Positions 9,105 through 18,320 of a DNA stretch of 64,000 bases are shown here, one piece after another. The stretch is from Pseudomonadota bacterium (GTDB lineage: Bacteria > Pseudomonadota > Alphaproteobacteria > Reyranellales > Reyranellaceae). The notes beneath the pieces were generated by a model. The model was not told where the DNA came from. It made no database searches and worked only from the letters and a program-made list of their open reading frames with translations. How positions within the stretch are numbered: the first letter of the stretch is position 1; each line of letters starts with the position of its first letter. The position numbers and the translations under genes were made by a program. The stretch covers positions 1 to 64,000 of the forward strand of contig JAFEBU010000038.1 in NCBI GenBank assembly GCA_018242505.1, given 5' to 3'.

Positions 9105-10334
9105 CTAGTCGCGGCGCACCAGCAGGCGGTGCGACAGCAGGCAGAGCACGCCCGCGATGCCCATGGCCGTGGTCATGGGTGCAATGGTGCCGTCGAAGGT
9201 CTGGCCCACGATCGCGCCGAAGAGGGCGCCGAGGCCGAACTGCATGACGCCCATCAGCGACGAGGCGGTACCAGCCATGTGTGGGTAGCGCTGCAGCGCC
9301 ATTGCAGTCCCGTTGGGACCGATCAGGCTGATGGTCGCGATCTGCGGCGCAAAGCAAAGAAAGAACGGCCATATGCCGATCGCGCCAGTGCGAGCCTCGA
9401 TCAGGCCGAGGACGATCGCGGTCAGCCCGACGATCGCCGGCACGATCACGGCGTAGCGCAGGATCTTGGCCGCGCCGAACACCGTCGCGAACTTGGCGTT
9501 GAGCAGGCTGCCGATGGTCATGAACACGACCATGCCCCCGAACAGCAGGCCGTAGACGCGCGGCTGGATACCGTAGTGCTGGATGAAGACGAACGGCGAA
9601 CCGGAAAGGAACGAGAACAGCGCCGCGAACTGGAACGAACTCGTCAAGGCGTATCCCATGAAGGTCTTGTGGCGAAAAAGTTCGCCGAAGCGCTTCAGGA
9701 TCGCCGAAGCGGCCAGCGGCTGGCGAAACTCGGGGCGCAGCGTCTCGGGCAAGCGAATGAAAGCCGCCAACCAGGCGAACAGCCCGATGCACGCCAGGAT
9801 GACGAAAATCGCGCGCCAGCCCAGGGACCACAGGATCTGCCCGCCGATCAGCGGCGCCAGCATGGGGGCGATGGAGGTACAGGCCATCATGAGCGACATC
9901 GCCCGCGCAGCCTCATCACGCTCGGCAAGGTCGCGCACCATGGTTCGGGCAAGCACGACGCCGCCACAGGCCGCAAGCCCCTGCAGTAGGCGCAGCAGCA
10001 CAAGCTGGCCGGCCGCCGCCGCGAAGGCGCAGCCGATGCTCGCCAGCACATAGACCGCAAGGCCGCCCAGGATCACCGGCCGCCGCCCGAAGCGGTCACC
10101 GGCGGGGCCGTAGAAGATCTGGCCAACGCCGAAGGCGATCATGAAGGCCGAAAGGGTGAGCTGGATATCGCCGACGCTCGCTTTCAGGTCGCTCTCGATC
10201 ACCGGCAGGGCCGGCAGGTACATGTCGATCGACAGCGGCGTGAAAGCCGATAGCAGGGCCAGCAACGCCAGCAGGACCGGCGTCAGGGTCGGCCGGCCCG
10301 GGGCGGCGGTGGAGGATTCGGAAAGGCTCGTCAT
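9105..10334 (-). CDS. MFS drug-resistance transporter, Bcr/CflA family
   Basis: 409 residues from the ATG at 10334; an in-frame TTG at 10358 is possible. Twelve hydrophobic segments are readable. The family marker YLPALPVIESDLKASVGDIQ lies between helices 1 and 2, followed by the loop GPAGDRFGRRPVILGG (MFS motif A) between helices 2 and 3. Bcr/CflA members export drugs such as bicyclomycin, chloramphenicol or sulfonamides, driven by protons, across the inner membrane. It converges on the monooxygenase gene and is divergent from moeB with only 55 bp between starts. No regulator of its own is evident. Confidence 0.9.
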   Translation of the reverse strand: MTSLSESSTAAPGRPTLTPVLLALLALLSAFTPLSIDMYLPALPVIESDLKASVGDIQLTLSAFMIAFGVGQIFYGPAGDRFGRRPVILGGLAVYVLASIGCAFAAAAGQLVLLRLLQGLAACGGVVLARTMVRDLAERDEAARAMSLMMACTSIAPMLAPLIGGQILWSLGWRAIFVILACIGLFAWLAAFIRLPETLRPEFRQPLAASAILKRFGELFRHKTFMGYALTSSFQFAALFSFLSGSPFVFIQHYGIQPRVYGLLFGGMVVFMTIGSLLNAKFATVFGAAKILRYAVIVPAIVGLTAIVLGLIEARTGAIGIWPFFLCFAPQIATISLIGPNGTAMALQRYPHMAGTASSLMGVMQFGLGALFGAIVGQTFDGTIAPMTTAMGIAGVLCLLSHRLLVRRD

Positions 10335-10389
10335 AGGGGGCGTCGCTGTAGCAGCCAATAGGCCCCTTGCACCATGCTATAAGCGGGCC

Positions 10390-11163
10390 ATGACGGTGCT
10401 ACCCGATATGACCGAGGCGCAGATCAGGCGCTATGCGCGTCACATCGTGCTGCCGGAGATCGGCGGCGTGGGCCAGGCGCGACTGATCGCAGCGAAAGTG
10501 CTGGTGATCGGCGCTGGCGGACTTGGTGCGCCTGCCCTGCAATATCTTGCGGCCGCCGGAATCGGCACACTGGGCGTGATTGACGACGACACCGTCGACC
10601 TCTCCAATCTGCAGCGCCAGATCATCCACCGTACGGCCGATATCGGTGTTGCGAAGGCGGAAAGCGCACGGCGGACGCTTGGCGAGATCAACCCCGAAGT
10701 GACGGTCCGCGCCCACACGGAACGGCTGACGGCTGCCAATGTCGAGCGCATCGTCTCGGGCTATGACGTCGTCGCCGACGGCAGCGACAACTTCGCCACG
10801 CGCTACCTGCTGAACGACGCGTGTCACCGCTTGAAGAAGATCCTGGTTTCCGCCGCGATCCTGAGGTTCGACGGCCAGATCTCGACCTACAAGGCCTGGC
10901 AGGGCGAGGGCCATCCTTGCCTGCGCTGCATCTTTCCTGCGGCGCCTTCGGAGGACGCGGTGCCGAGCTGCGCCCAGGCCGGCGTGCTGGGCGCGCTTGC
11001 AGGAACGCTGGGCGCGCTGCAGGCGACCGAGGTGGTGAAGGAGATCCTTGGCATCGGCCGCTCGCTCTCGGGCCGCCTCATCACCTACGATGCGCTCGAC
11101 GCATCGTTCGATGAGATAGCCGTTGCCAAACGTCCCGACTGTCCGACCTGCGGGTCGCGATGA
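10390..11163 (+). CDS. moeB: MoeB/ThiF-family adenylyltransferase (HesA/MoeB/ThiF)
   Basis: 257 residues from the ATG at 10390. The ATP site is GAGGLGAPALQYLAAAGIG (about 39-57), followed by DLSNLQRQI, the E1-type Arg finger segment. Two CxxC pairs (CLRC and the C-terminal CPTC) form the zinc site. The protein adenylates the C-terminal glycine of a small sulfur carrier (MoaD or ThiS) for molybdopterin or thiamine synthesis. Length matches MoeB without a rhodanese domain. It overlaps the following DsrE-family gene by an ATGA, so the two are made together, a hint that a DsrE sulfurtransferase serves the same pathway. Confidence 0.88.
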   Translation: MTVLPDMTEAQIRRYARHIVLPEIGGVGQARLIAAKVLVIGAGGLGAPALQYLAAAGIGTLGVIDDDTVDLSNLQRQIIHRTADIGVAKAESARRTLGEINPEVTVRAHTERLTAANVERIVSGYDVVADGSDNFATRYLLNDACHRLKKILVSAAILRFDGQISTYKAWQGEGHPCLRCIFPAAPSEDAVPSCAQAGVLGALAGTLGALQATEVVKEILGIGRSLSGRLITYDALDASFDEIAVAKRPDCPTCGSR

Positions 11164-11555
11164 CGACGTCGGAGGGTGGCCTGTCGCTGATCATCCGCTC
11201 GGGCGACTACGAGAGCGTACATTATGCGTTGGCGCTGGCGAGCGCCGCTCTCGCTATCAACAAGCCCGCCGTCCTGTTCTTCACCATGAACGGCCTGCGC
11301 GCCCTCGGCGGCCCGCCGCCCGGCCTCGACGACTGGGGCCGCGACGCGTTGATGCGCGAGCGCGGCGTCGGGGATTTCGAGACGCTGCTGCAGGCCTGTA
11401 TCGAGCTTGGCGGGCGCTTCATCGTGTGCGAGATGGGATTGCGTGCGCTCGGTATCGATCGCGCCGCGCTCAGGACCGACGTTCCGTTCACGGTCGCCGG
11501 CATCGTGACCTTGCTGGAAGAAACCAAACCCGGCATGCGCCTGCTGACTTTGTAG
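11160..11555 (+). CDS. DsrE/DsrF-family protein, coupled to moeB
   Basis: 131 residues, starting in the ATGA overlap with moeB. The fold signature is an alternating pattern: LSLIIRSGDYESVHYALALASAALA, then AVLFFTMNGLRAL, and a later GGRFIVCEMGLRALGI with a single cysteine in the position of the DsrE active cysteine (about residue 88). DsrE-type proteins carry persulfide sulfur between partners in the cytoplasm. Translational coupling to an E1-like sulfur-carrier activating enzyme supports a sulfur-relay role. Whether the cysteine is really active is unknown. Confidence 0.82.
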   Translation: MTTSEGGLSLIIRSGDYESVHYALALASAALAINKPAVLFFTMNGLRALGGPPPGLDDWGRDALMRERGVGDFETLLQACIELGGRFIVCEMGLRALGIDRAALRTDVPFTVAGIVTLLEETKPGMRLLTL

Positions 11556-11582
11556 TTTGCCCCCTACCCCTCTGGAGACCTC

Positions 11583-12560
11583 ATGACATCTGCCGCCTTT
11601 GACGTGCTGGGAATCGGCAATGCGATTGTCGACGTGATCAGCCATGCCGACGACGCCTTTCTCATCAAGCACGCACTGAACAAGGGCAGCATGACGCTGA
11701 TCGATGAGGCTCGCGCCGAGGCGCTCTATGCCTCAATGGCGCCCGCAGTTGAAATTTCCGGCGGCTCGTGCGGCAATACCATGGCGGGCGTTGCCTCGTT
11801 CGGCGGCAAGGGCGCCTATATCGGCAAGGTGCGCAACGACCAGCTTGGCGCGGTGTTCGCCCACGACCTGCGCGCGACCGGCGTCGCCTTCGATACGCCG
11901 CTCGCGACGTCCGGACCGGCCACCGCGCGCTGCCTGATCCTGGTGACCCCCGACGCACAACGCACCATGAACACCTATCTCGGCGCCTGTACCGGCCTCG
12001 GCCCGGCCGACATCGACCCCAAGCTCGTAGGCGCCGCGCAGGTGACTTATGTCGAAGGCTATCTCTGGGATGCGCCCGAGGCCAAGAAGGCGGTGCTGAA
12101 AGCATTCGACGCCGCCCATGCCGCCGGCCGGCTGGTGTCGATCACGCTCTCCGACTCGTTTTGCGTCGACCGCTACCGCGAGGAGTTTCGCACGCTGATC
12201 CGCGACAAGGTCGATATCCTGTTCGGCAACGAAAGCGAGATCAAATCGCTCTACCAGGTCGAAAGCTTCGAGGCGGCGCTCGAGGCCACGCGCAAGGACG
12301 CGAAGGTCGCGGCTCTGACGCGCAGCGAGAAGGGCTCGGTCGTGGTCAGGGACGGCGAGATCCATGCCGTGCCTGCCGCACCGGTCGCCAGGGTTGTGGA
12401 CACCACCGGCGCCGGCGATCTCTACGCTGCGGGCTTCCTGCACGGTTTCACGCACGGAAAGTCGCTCGCCGAATGCGCACGGTTGGGCGGCATCGCCGCC
12501 GCCGAGATCATCTCTCATGTCGGCGCGCGGCCAGAGCGGCCGCTCAGGGAGCTCGCTTGA
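11583..12560 (+). CDS. PfkB-family sugar/nucleoside kinase, adenosine-kinase-like
   Basis: 325 residues. The N-terminal substrate segment VLGIGNAIVDVISHADDAFL, the internal GGSCGNTMAG (GG motif), and the C-terminal DTTGAGDLYAAGFLHGFTHG with catalytic Asp in GAGD are the PfkB hallmarks. The FGNESEIKSL segment and overall sequence match the group usually labelled adenosine kinase in alphaproteobacteria, but ribokinase-type substrates are possible. A GGAG lies about 8 bases before the ATG. The last four bases overlap the TTG start of the downstream permease, so the two genes are translationally coupled. Confidence 0.88.
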   Translation: MTSAAFDVLGIGNAIVDVISHADDAFLIKHALNKGSMTLIDEARAEALYASMAPAVEISGGSCGNTMAGVASFGGKGAYIGKVRNDQLGAVFAHDLRATGVAFDTPLATSGPATARCLILVTPDAQRTMNTYLGACTGLGPADIDPKLVGAAQVTYVEGYLWDAPEAKKAVLKAFDAAHAAGRLVSITLSDSFCVDRYREEFRTLIRDKVDILFGNESEIKSLYQVESFEAALEATRKDAKVAALTRSEKGSVVVRDGEIHAVPAAPVARVVDTTGAGDLYAAGFLHGFTHGKSLAECARLGGIAAAEIISHVGARPERPLRELA

Positions 12561-13945
12561 GCGCCAAGGCGAAGCGCGACTGGGGGGAGACCCTCGCGAC
12601 TTATACCCACCCGCGGGTCGTCACGCTCCTGTTCCTGGGCTTCTCGGCGGGACTGCCGTTCCTGCTGGTCTTCTCGACCCTGTCGGCATGGCTGCGTGAA
12701 TTCGGCGTCAGCCGCACAGCGATCGGCTTCATCAGCTGGATCGGCATTACCTACTCCTTCAAGTTCGTCTGGTCTCCGGTCGTCGATCGCGTGCCCCTGC
12801 CGCTGCTGACACGCTGGCTCGGCCGTCGGCGCTCCTGGATGTTGCTGGCGCAGTCGGGCATTGCGCTCGGACTGCTGGCAATGTCGTTCTTCGATCCGCG
12901 CGTCGATCTGTGGTGGCTGGTGGTCTTCGCGCTAATCGTCGCTTTTTCATCGGCGACACAGGATATCGCGCTCGATGCCTTCCGCATCGAGGCGACCGAC
13001 GAGAGCTTGCAGGGCGCCACGGCGGCAACCTATCAGCTCGGCTATCGCATCGCCGTGCTCGCAGCCGGTGCCGGCGCCCTCTACATCGCCCAGTTCGGCT
13101 CCTGGCCGCTCGCCTATCGAGTGATGGCCGCCCTCGGTCTGGTCGGCATCGCCACGACGCTGCTGATCACCGAACCGCCCAAGCGCGCCGGCAGCGGTAC
13201 GGCCGAGCGCGAGGGCAAGGTCGCTGCTTTCGCCGAACGCTACGCAAGCATCCGCCCGACGCTACGCGAGCCGCTGATCTTCCTCTATGGCGCGATCGTC
13301 TGCCCGTTCGTTGATTTCTTCGTCCGCTACCGCTGGCACGGCCTCGTCCTGCTCGCTTTCATCGGGCTGTTCCGGCTGAGCGACATCGCCATGGGCGTGA
13401 TGGCGAATCCCTTCTACATCGACATGGGCTTCACGCTGCAGCAGATCGCCAACGTCACCAAGATCTACGGCTTCGTGATGTCGATCCTGGGTGCACTTCT
13501 GGGCGGTGCGCTCGTTTTCCGCATCGGCGCCTCGCGCCTGCTGGCGCCGTCAGTCTTCCTGATTGCCGTATCGAATCTCACCTTCGCCTGGCTCGCCTGG
13601 CTCGGGCGGCCCGACGAACTCGTGCTGACGGCCGCCATCAGTATCGACAATCTCGTGACCGGCATGGCGGGATCGGTGTTCATCGCTTTCCTCTCCGGTC
13701 TCACCAACGCCGCCTACACGGCGACGCAATACGCACTCTTCAGCTCGATCATGACGCTGCCGGGCAAGCTGATCGCGGGCTACTCGGGCCTGATCGTCGA
13801 CACGCTGCAAGGCATGCTGTCGAATGCACATAGATTCGGCGGTTATGCAGTCTTCTTCGTCTATACCGCGCTGCTCGGAGTGCCGGCGTTTCTGCTGGCC
13901 CTGGTCGTCCTCTGGCACTTCGAAAAAGAAACCCCTCCTTCGTGA
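12557..13945 (+). CDS. AmpG-like MFS permease (muropeptide permease family)
   Basis: 462 residues from a TTG start that overlaps the stop of the kinase gene as TTGA. A longer frame runs backwards through the kinase gene and is an artefact. Twelve or more transmembrane helices are visible. The motifs LLFLGFSAGLPFLLVFSTLSAW, DRVPLPLLTRWLGRRRSW and SSATQDIALDAFRIE are hallmarks of AmpG, which imports GlcNAc-anhydromuropeptides for cell-wall recycling. The association with a PfkB kinase is compatible with sugar recycling but does not prove it. No beta-lactamase regulator is nearby. Confidence 0.87.
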   Translation: MSAKAKRDWGETLATYTHPRVVTLLFLGFSAGLPFLLVFSTLSAWLREFGVSRTAIGFISWIGITYSFKFVWSPVVDRVPLPLLTRWLGRRRSWMLLAQSGIALGLLAMSFFDPRVDLWWLVVFALIVAFSSATQDIALDAFRIEATDESLQGATAATYQLGYRIAVLAAGAGALYIAQFGSWPLAYRVMAALGLVGIATTLLITEPPKRAGSGTAEREGKVAAFAERYASIRPTLREPLIFLYGAIVCPFVDFFVRYRWHGLVLLAFIGLFRLSDIAMGVMANPFYIDMGFTLQQIANVTKIYGFVMSILGALLGGALVFRIGASRLLAPSVFLIAVSNLTFAWLAWLGRPDELVLTAAISIDNLVTGMAGSVFIAFLSGLTNAAYTATQYALFSSIMTLPGKLIAGYSGLIVDTLQGMLSNAHRFGGYAVFFVYTALLGVPAFLLALVVLWHFEKETPPS

Positions 13946-13957
13946 TCGAAGGAGGGG
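13932..13957 (-). terminator. Intrinsic terminator after the pst-pho operon
   Basis: An 11-bp perfect stem CCCCTCCTTCG / CGAAGGAGGGG with a 4-base loop. On the minus strand it is followed by TTTCTTTTT, so it ends transcription running out of phoB about 150 bases after its stop. On the plus strand it overlaps the AmpG stop codon and lacks a T tract. Confidence 0.8.
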
Positions 13958-14108
13958 CAGTTGAGGCTTCGGCGACGGCATGTCGAGCCGTCGCGGGGGG
14001 AACTAGCCTGTTCCAAGGCGGGGCGTGGGGCCGATGCCAGCATGGAACGGGCAGGACTCAACTACCCGGGCAAGGCTACGAAACAATGACCGGAGGTGTG
14101 GACAACCG

Positions 14109-14846
14109 TCAGGCCTGCGCGTCGAGGGCGTAGCCGGCCGCGCGGACGGTTCGGATCAGGTCGGCATTGTTGCCGCCGTTCAGCGCGATACGCAGACGCC
14201 GGATATGAACGTCGACGGTACGCGCCTCGACATAGACATCCTTGCCCCAGACGGCGTCGAGGAGCTGCTCGCGCGAGAACACGCGGCCGGGATGCTCCAT
14301 GAAATGGCGCAGCAGGCGGAATTCCGTCGGCCCGAGATGGAGCGGCTTGCCGCCCCGCGTGACGCGATGGGCGACGAGATCCATGACGATGTCGGCGTAG
14401 CTCAGCGCTTCGTCGGCCAGCGCCGGACGGATCCGGCGCAGCACGGCACGGATGCGCGCCACGAGCTCGGTCGGCGAGAACGGCTTGGCGACATAGTCGT
14501 CGGCGCCGGCATCGAGCCCGCGAACGCGGTCGCCCTCCTCGCCCCGCGCCGTCAACATGATGATCGGCAGGTTGGCGGTGGCGGTCTGGCGACGAAGCTG
14601 GCGGCAGACCTCGATACCCGACATCAGCGGCAGCATCCAGTCGAGCAGGATGAGGTCGGGCGTGTCTTCCTGCGCCACCGCCAGCGCCTCCTCGCCGTCA
14701 TAGGCGACGGAGACGGCAAAGCCCGCCTGCTCGAGGTTGTAACGCAGAAGCTCGACGAGAGCGCTCTCGTCCTCGACGATCAGCACGCGCGGCTTCATCG
14801 ACGACGTCTGCGCCTCACGACGGGGCACGGTCGTGACCATGTTCAT
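14109..14846 (-). CDS. phoB: Phosphate regulon response regulator PhoB
   Basis: An OmpR-type regulator. The receiver domain shows VLIVEDESALVELL, the phospho-acceptor Asp in LILLDWMLPLMSG, and KPFSPTEL with the conserved Lys. The winged helix carries HLGPTEFRLLRHFMEHPGRV and the recognition region DVHIRRLRIAL. The start at 14846 overlaps phoU by ATGA and gives 245 residues; an internal ATG at 14798 gives 230, closer to the usual 229-235, so either is possible. Phosphorylated by PhoR under phosphate limitation, it would bind the Pho box upstream of pstS. It is last in the operon. Confidence 0.93.
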   Translation of the reverse strand: MNMVTTVPRREAQTSSMKPRVLIVEDESALVELLRYNLEQAGFAVSVAYDGEEALAVAQEDTPDLILLDWMLPLMSGIEVCRQLRRQTATANLPIIMLTARGEEGDRVRGLDAGADDYVAKPFSPTELVARIRAVLRRIRPALADEALSYADIVMDLVAHRVTRGGKPLHLGPTEFRLLRHFMEHPGRVFSREQLLDAVWGKDVYVEARTVDVHIRRLRIALNGGNNADLIRTVRAAGYALDAQA

Positions 14847-15556
14847 GAAGCGCCATCCGCGGTGTAGAGCGCACCGCTGCCCTTGGGCCGCGCTTCGGCG
14901 AAGTTCTTGCCGGTGCTGCGGAAGTTCACCAGCTCGGCGATGTTGGTGACATGGTCGCCCGCCCGTTCGATATTCTTGGCCATGAACAGAAGATGCGTAC
15001 ACGCGGTGATGGTGCGCGGATCTTCCATCATGTAGGTGAGCAGCTCGCGGAACAGCCCGGTATAGACTTGGTCGATCTCCTCGTCGCGATTCCACACGTC
15101 GCGCGCCTTGGCGACATCGTCGTCGGCAAAGGCGTCGAGCACGTCCTTGAGCGCGCTGCGCACCAGGCGGCCAAGACGGTCGATGCCCGCCACCGCAGAC
15201 GCCGGTGCCGTTCCCTGGGCAAGGACGATGCTGCGCTTGGCAGTGTTCTTGGCGTAGTCCGCAATACGCTCGAGCGCCGCCGCGATCTTGATCGAGGACA
15301 GCACCACGCGCAGATCGACTGCCATCGGCTGGCGCAGCGCGAGCAGCTTCACGGTCTGCTCCTGGACCGCGGCATCGAGCGCATCGACCCGCGCGTCGTC
15401 GGCGATCACCTCTTCGGCAGTCCCCGTGTCCCGCTCGCGAACGGCGGCCAGCGCCCTGGCGAACTGGCTTTCGGTCAGCCCGCCCATTTCGTTGATCGTG
15501 GCATTGAGGCGCTCGAGCTCCTCGTCGAAGCGCCTCAGGATGTGGTCGTTCGCCAT
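14843..15556 (-). CDS. phoU: Phosphate signalling protein PhoU
   Basis: 237 residues, all helical. The two PhoU three-helix bundles are recognisable by the repeated metal-binding motifs around SSIKIAAALERIADYAKNTA and LFMAKNIERAGDHVTNIAEL (E-R-x-x-D pattern). PhoU links PstSCAB occupancy to PhoR, keeping PhoB silent when phosphate is plentiful. Its ATG has GGAAGGA upstream. It lies 23 bp after pstB and overlaps phoB. Confidence 0.95.
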   Translation of the reverse strand: MANDHILRRFDEELERLNATINEMGGLTESQFARALAAVRERDTGTAEEVIADDARVDALDAAVQEQTVKLLALRQPMAVDLRVVLSSIKIAAALERIADYAKNTAKRSIVLAQGTAPASAVAGIDRLGRLVRSALKDVLDAFADDDVAKARDVWNRDEEIDQVYTGLFRELLTYMMEDPRTITACTHLLFMAKNIERAGDHVTNIAELVNFRSTGKNFAEARPKGSGALYTADGAS

Positions 15557-15579
15557 GTCGGGGTCCTTCCGCGAAGCCG

Positions 15580-16413
15580 TCAGCCGAACCGGCCGGTGAT
15601 ATAGGCCTGAGTGCGCTTGTCGTCCGGCGCGGTGAAGATTTTCTCGGTGACGCCGAACTCGATCAGCTCGCCGAGATACATGAAGGCGGTGAAATCGGAA
15701 ACGCGCGCCGCCTGCTGCATGTTATGGGTCACGATCACAATCGTGTAGTCCTGCTTCAGTTCGTCGATCAGCTCCTCGATCTTGGCGGTCGAGATTGGAT
15801 CGAGCGCCGAGCAGGGCTCGTCGAACAGGATGACCTCCGGCTTTACCGCCACGGTGCGGGCGATGCAGAGCCGCTGCTGCTGGCCGCCCGACAGGCCGAG
15901 GCCCGAGGCGCCGAGCTTGTCCTTCACCTCGTCCCACAGGGCGGCGCGACGCAGCGCCTGTTCAACGCGGGCATCGACCTCGGCGCGCGGCAGCCTCTCG
16001 TACAGGCGGATACCGAAGGCAATATTCTCGTAGATCGACATCGGAAACGGCGTCGGCTTCTGGAACACCATACCGATGCGCGCCCGCAAAAGGTTGATGT
16101 CCATGCCGGCATCGAGCAGGTTCTCGCCGTCGAACATCACCTCGCCGGTAGCGCGCTGGCCGGGATAGAGGTCGTACATGCGGTTCAGGATGCGAAGCAG
16201 CGTAGACTTGCCGCAACCCGAAGGCCCGATGAAGGCCGTGGTCTTGTTGGCGTAGAGCGAGAGGTTGATATTCTTCAGGGCGCGGGCGTCGCCGTAAAAG
16301 AACTCGAGATTGCGGATCGAGACCTTTTCGGAAAGCCCCACGGTGCTGACGCCGGCATGGGTGGCGACCGGCGTGCCAACGACAGGCGCCTGGGACGAGG
16401 AAGCGATGTTCAT
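15580..16413 (-). CDS. pstB: Phosphate ABC transporter ATP-binding protein PstB
   Basis: 277 residues from the ATG at 16413, which overlaps the pstA stop. Walker [12 protein letters not shown], the ABC signature LSGGQQQRL, Walker [14 protein letters not shown] and the switch His in VTHNMQQA are all intact. The phosphate-specific stretch [19 protein letters not shown] and the ending YITGRFG are standard for PstB. A 25-residue serine/alanine-rich N-terminal extension precedes the core. It energises phosphate import with PstC and PstA. Confidence 0.96.
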   Translation of the reverse strand: MNIASSSQAPVVGTPVATHAGVSTVGLSEKVSIRNLEFFYGDARALKNINLSLYANKTTAFIGPSGCGKSTLLRILNRMYDLYPGQRATGEVMFDGENLLDAGMDINLLRARIGMVFQKPTPFPMSIYENIAFGIRLYERLPRAEVDARVEQALRRAALWDEVKDKLGASGLGLSGGQQQRLCIARTVAVKPEVILFDEPCSALDPISTAKIEELIDELKQDYTIVIVTHNMQQAARVSDFTAFMYLGELIEFGVTEKIFTAPDDKRTQAYITGRFG

Positions 16414-17261
16414 GTTCTTCTCGCGGTAAGAGAGCGGGCGAGGATGCTGAGCGCCAGCACCGTGAAAGTGATCAGGAGGGCGCCGGTCCAGGCGAGCTTC
16501 TGCCATTCTTCGTAAGGCGACAGCGCGAACTGGAAGATGACGACCGGCAGGCTCGGCATCGGCGCATTCATGTTCAGGCTGAAGAACTGGTTGTTGAGCG
16601 CGGTGAAGAGGAGCGGCGCGGTCTCCCCGCTTACGCGGGCGACGGCGAGCAGGATACCGGTGACGATGCCGGCGCGAGCGGCGCGGTAGGCAACGCGCAC
16701 GATCATGTGGGCACGGGGCAGGCCGATCGACGCTGCGGCCTCGCGCAACGTGTCGGGCACGAGGCGCAACATGTCTTCGGTCGTACGTACCACGACCGGG
16801 ATCACGATCACCGCCAGCGCCACCGCGCCGGCATAGCCCGAGAAGTGGCCCATGGGCGCCACCATGATCTCGTAGATGAAAAGACCGACCACGATCGACG
16901 GCGCGCTGAGCAAGATATCGTTGATGAAACGCACGATCATCGTCAGCTTCTCGTGCCGACCGTATTCGGCCATGTAGGTTCCGGCCAGGATTCCGATCGG
17001 CGTGCCGATCAGGATTGCCAGGATCGTCATGGCAATGCTGCCAACGATTGCGTTCAGCAGACCGCCGTCCGAGCCGGGCGGCGGCGTATCCTGGGTGAAG
17101 ACGGCGAGCGACAGGCCGCCGATGCCGTTGAAAAGCAACACGGCCAGGATCAGCACCAGCCAGCCGAGGCCGAAGGCGGCAGCGGCATAAGCCAAGCTTC
17201 GGGCGATACCGTTGCGGAAGCGCCGCCGGACATAGAGAGCATTGGCGCGCGACGCGGCCAT
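16410..17261 (-). CDS. pstA: Phosphate ABC transporter permease PstA
   Basis: 283 residues with six transmembrane segments and the permease EAA-type loop [27 protein letters not shown], which docks onto PstB. The periplasmic segment [21 protein letters not shown] is characteristic of PstA. It starts 2 bp after pstC and overlaps pstB by ATGA. Confidence 0.95.
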   Translation of the reverse strand: MAASRANALYVRRRFRNGIARSLAYAAAAFGLGWLVLILAVLLFNGIGGLSLAVFTQDTPPPGSDGGLLNAIVGSIAMTILAILIGTPIGILAGTYMAEYGRHEKLTMIVRFINDILLSAPSIVVGLFIYEIMVAPMGHFSGYAGAVALAVIVIPVVVRTTEDMLRLVPDTLREAAASIGLPRAHMIVRVAYRAARAGIVTGILLAVARVSGETAPLLFTALNNQFFSLNMNAPMPSLPVVIFQFALSPYEEWQKLAWTGALLITFTVLALSILARSLTARRT

Positions 17262-17263
17262 GA

Positions 17264-18256
17264 CTACCGTCCCCGCTGCTGGATGCGCAGCAGCATGTAG
17301 CGTGCGATCGCCAGCACGATGAAGGTGATGACGAACAGGATAAGGCCAAGCGCAATCAGCGACGAGGTGTAGAGGTCACCCACCGCCTCCGTGAACTCGT
17401 TCGCGATCGAGGCTGAAATCGTCGTCCCGGGGGCCAGGATGGACGCGGAGACCGTATGGGCATTGCCGATCACGAACGTGACGGCCATCGTCTCGCCGAG
17501 CGCGCGGCCCAACCCCAACATCACGCCGCCGATCACGCCGACGCGCGTATAGGGCAGGATCACGTGCTTGAAGACTTCCCAGGTCGTGCAGCCGAGGCCG
17601 TAGGCGGCTTCCTTCAGCACCGCCGGCACCGCGTCGAACACGTCGCGCGAGATTGCCGTCACGAACGGCAGCACCATGATTGCGAGGATGAAGCCCGCCG
17701 TCAGCATGCCGATCCCGTAGGGAGGTCCCGCAAACAGATCCTGCAGGCCGGGCACGCCGTCGAACGTGTCGATCAGGAAGGGCTGGATATGCTTCTGCAA
17801 GAAGGGGGCAAACACGAACAGGCCCCAGATGCCGTAGATGATGCTTGGAATGCCCGCCAGCAGCTCGATCGCAATGGCGATCGGACGCCTGAGCCACATG
17901 GGACAGAGCTCGGTCAGGAAGAAAGCGATCATCAGACCGACCGGCACCGCGATCACCAGGGCGATGAACGAGGTGACCAGCGTGCCGTAGACCGGCGCCA
18001 AGGCGCCGAACTTCTCGGTGACCGGGTTCCAGACCTCGGTGATGACGAAGCTGAAACCGAAAGCCTTGAAGGCCGGCACGGACCCCACGACAAGCGCCAG
18101 GATGACGCCGCTCAGCAGGGCCAGCACCGTATAGACGGCAAGGCGCGTGAGGGTCCGGAACGCAGTGTCGGTCGCGCGCAACCGGTTCAGCACGGCCGCC
18201 CGGGCCGTAGCCGCGCCGGCCGCTACGTTGGTATCGTTCAAAGCCACCTCGGACAC
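17264..18256 (-). CDS. pstC: Phosphate ABC transporter permease PstC
   Basis: 330 residues from a GTG preceded by GAGGGAG. Six core transmembrane helices; diagnostic stretches include [20 protein letters not shown] and the coupling loop [20 protein letters not shown]. The N-terminal 35 residues are polar and cytoplasmic. It lies downstream of pstS with a strong hairpin between them, which would let the binding protein be made in excess. Confidence 0.95.
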   Translation of the reverse strand: MSEVALNDTNVAAGAATARAAVLNRLRATDTAFRTLTRLAVYTVLALLSGVILALVVGSVPAFKAFGFSFVITEVWNPVTEKFGALAPVYGTLVTSFIALVIAVPVGLMIAFFLTELCPMWLRRPIAIAIELLAGIPSIIYGIWGLFVFAPFLQKHIQPFLIDTFDGVPGLQDLFAGPPYGIGMLTAGFILAIMVLPFVTAISRDVFDAVPAVLKEAAYGLGCTTWEVFKHVILPYTRVGVIGGVMLGLGRALGETMAVTFVIGNAHTVSASILAPGTTISASIANEFTEAVGDLYTSSLIALGLILFVITFIVLAIARYMLLRIQQRGR

Positions 18257-18280
18257 TCTACGCTCCCTCGCGCAGGTTGA

Positions 18281-18309
18281 AAGGTCCCCCGATGGGACCG
18301 GGGGACCTT
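18281..18309 (-). terminator. Intercistronic hairpin between pstS and pstC
   Basis: Two perfect 10-base arms (AAGGTCCCCC at 18281-18290, GGGGGACCTT at 18300-18309) with a 9-base loop, 11 bp after the pstS stop. On the minus strand it is followed by only TTT, so it is more likely a partial terminator or a 3' stabiliser of pstS mRNA than a full stop. Confidence 0.75.
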
Positions 18310-18320
18310 CGAACGTCGCT

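Noticed and set aside
11768-13945. 725-codon frame suggesting a fusion of a novel domain to AmpG
   Set aside because: The first 263 codons overlap the PfkB kinase in another frame and are low-complexity; AmpG starts at TTG 12557.
15580-17355. 591-codon frame suggesting a fused PstA-PstB
   Set aside because: The N-terminal half is an out-of-frame reading of pstA; PstB starts at 16413.
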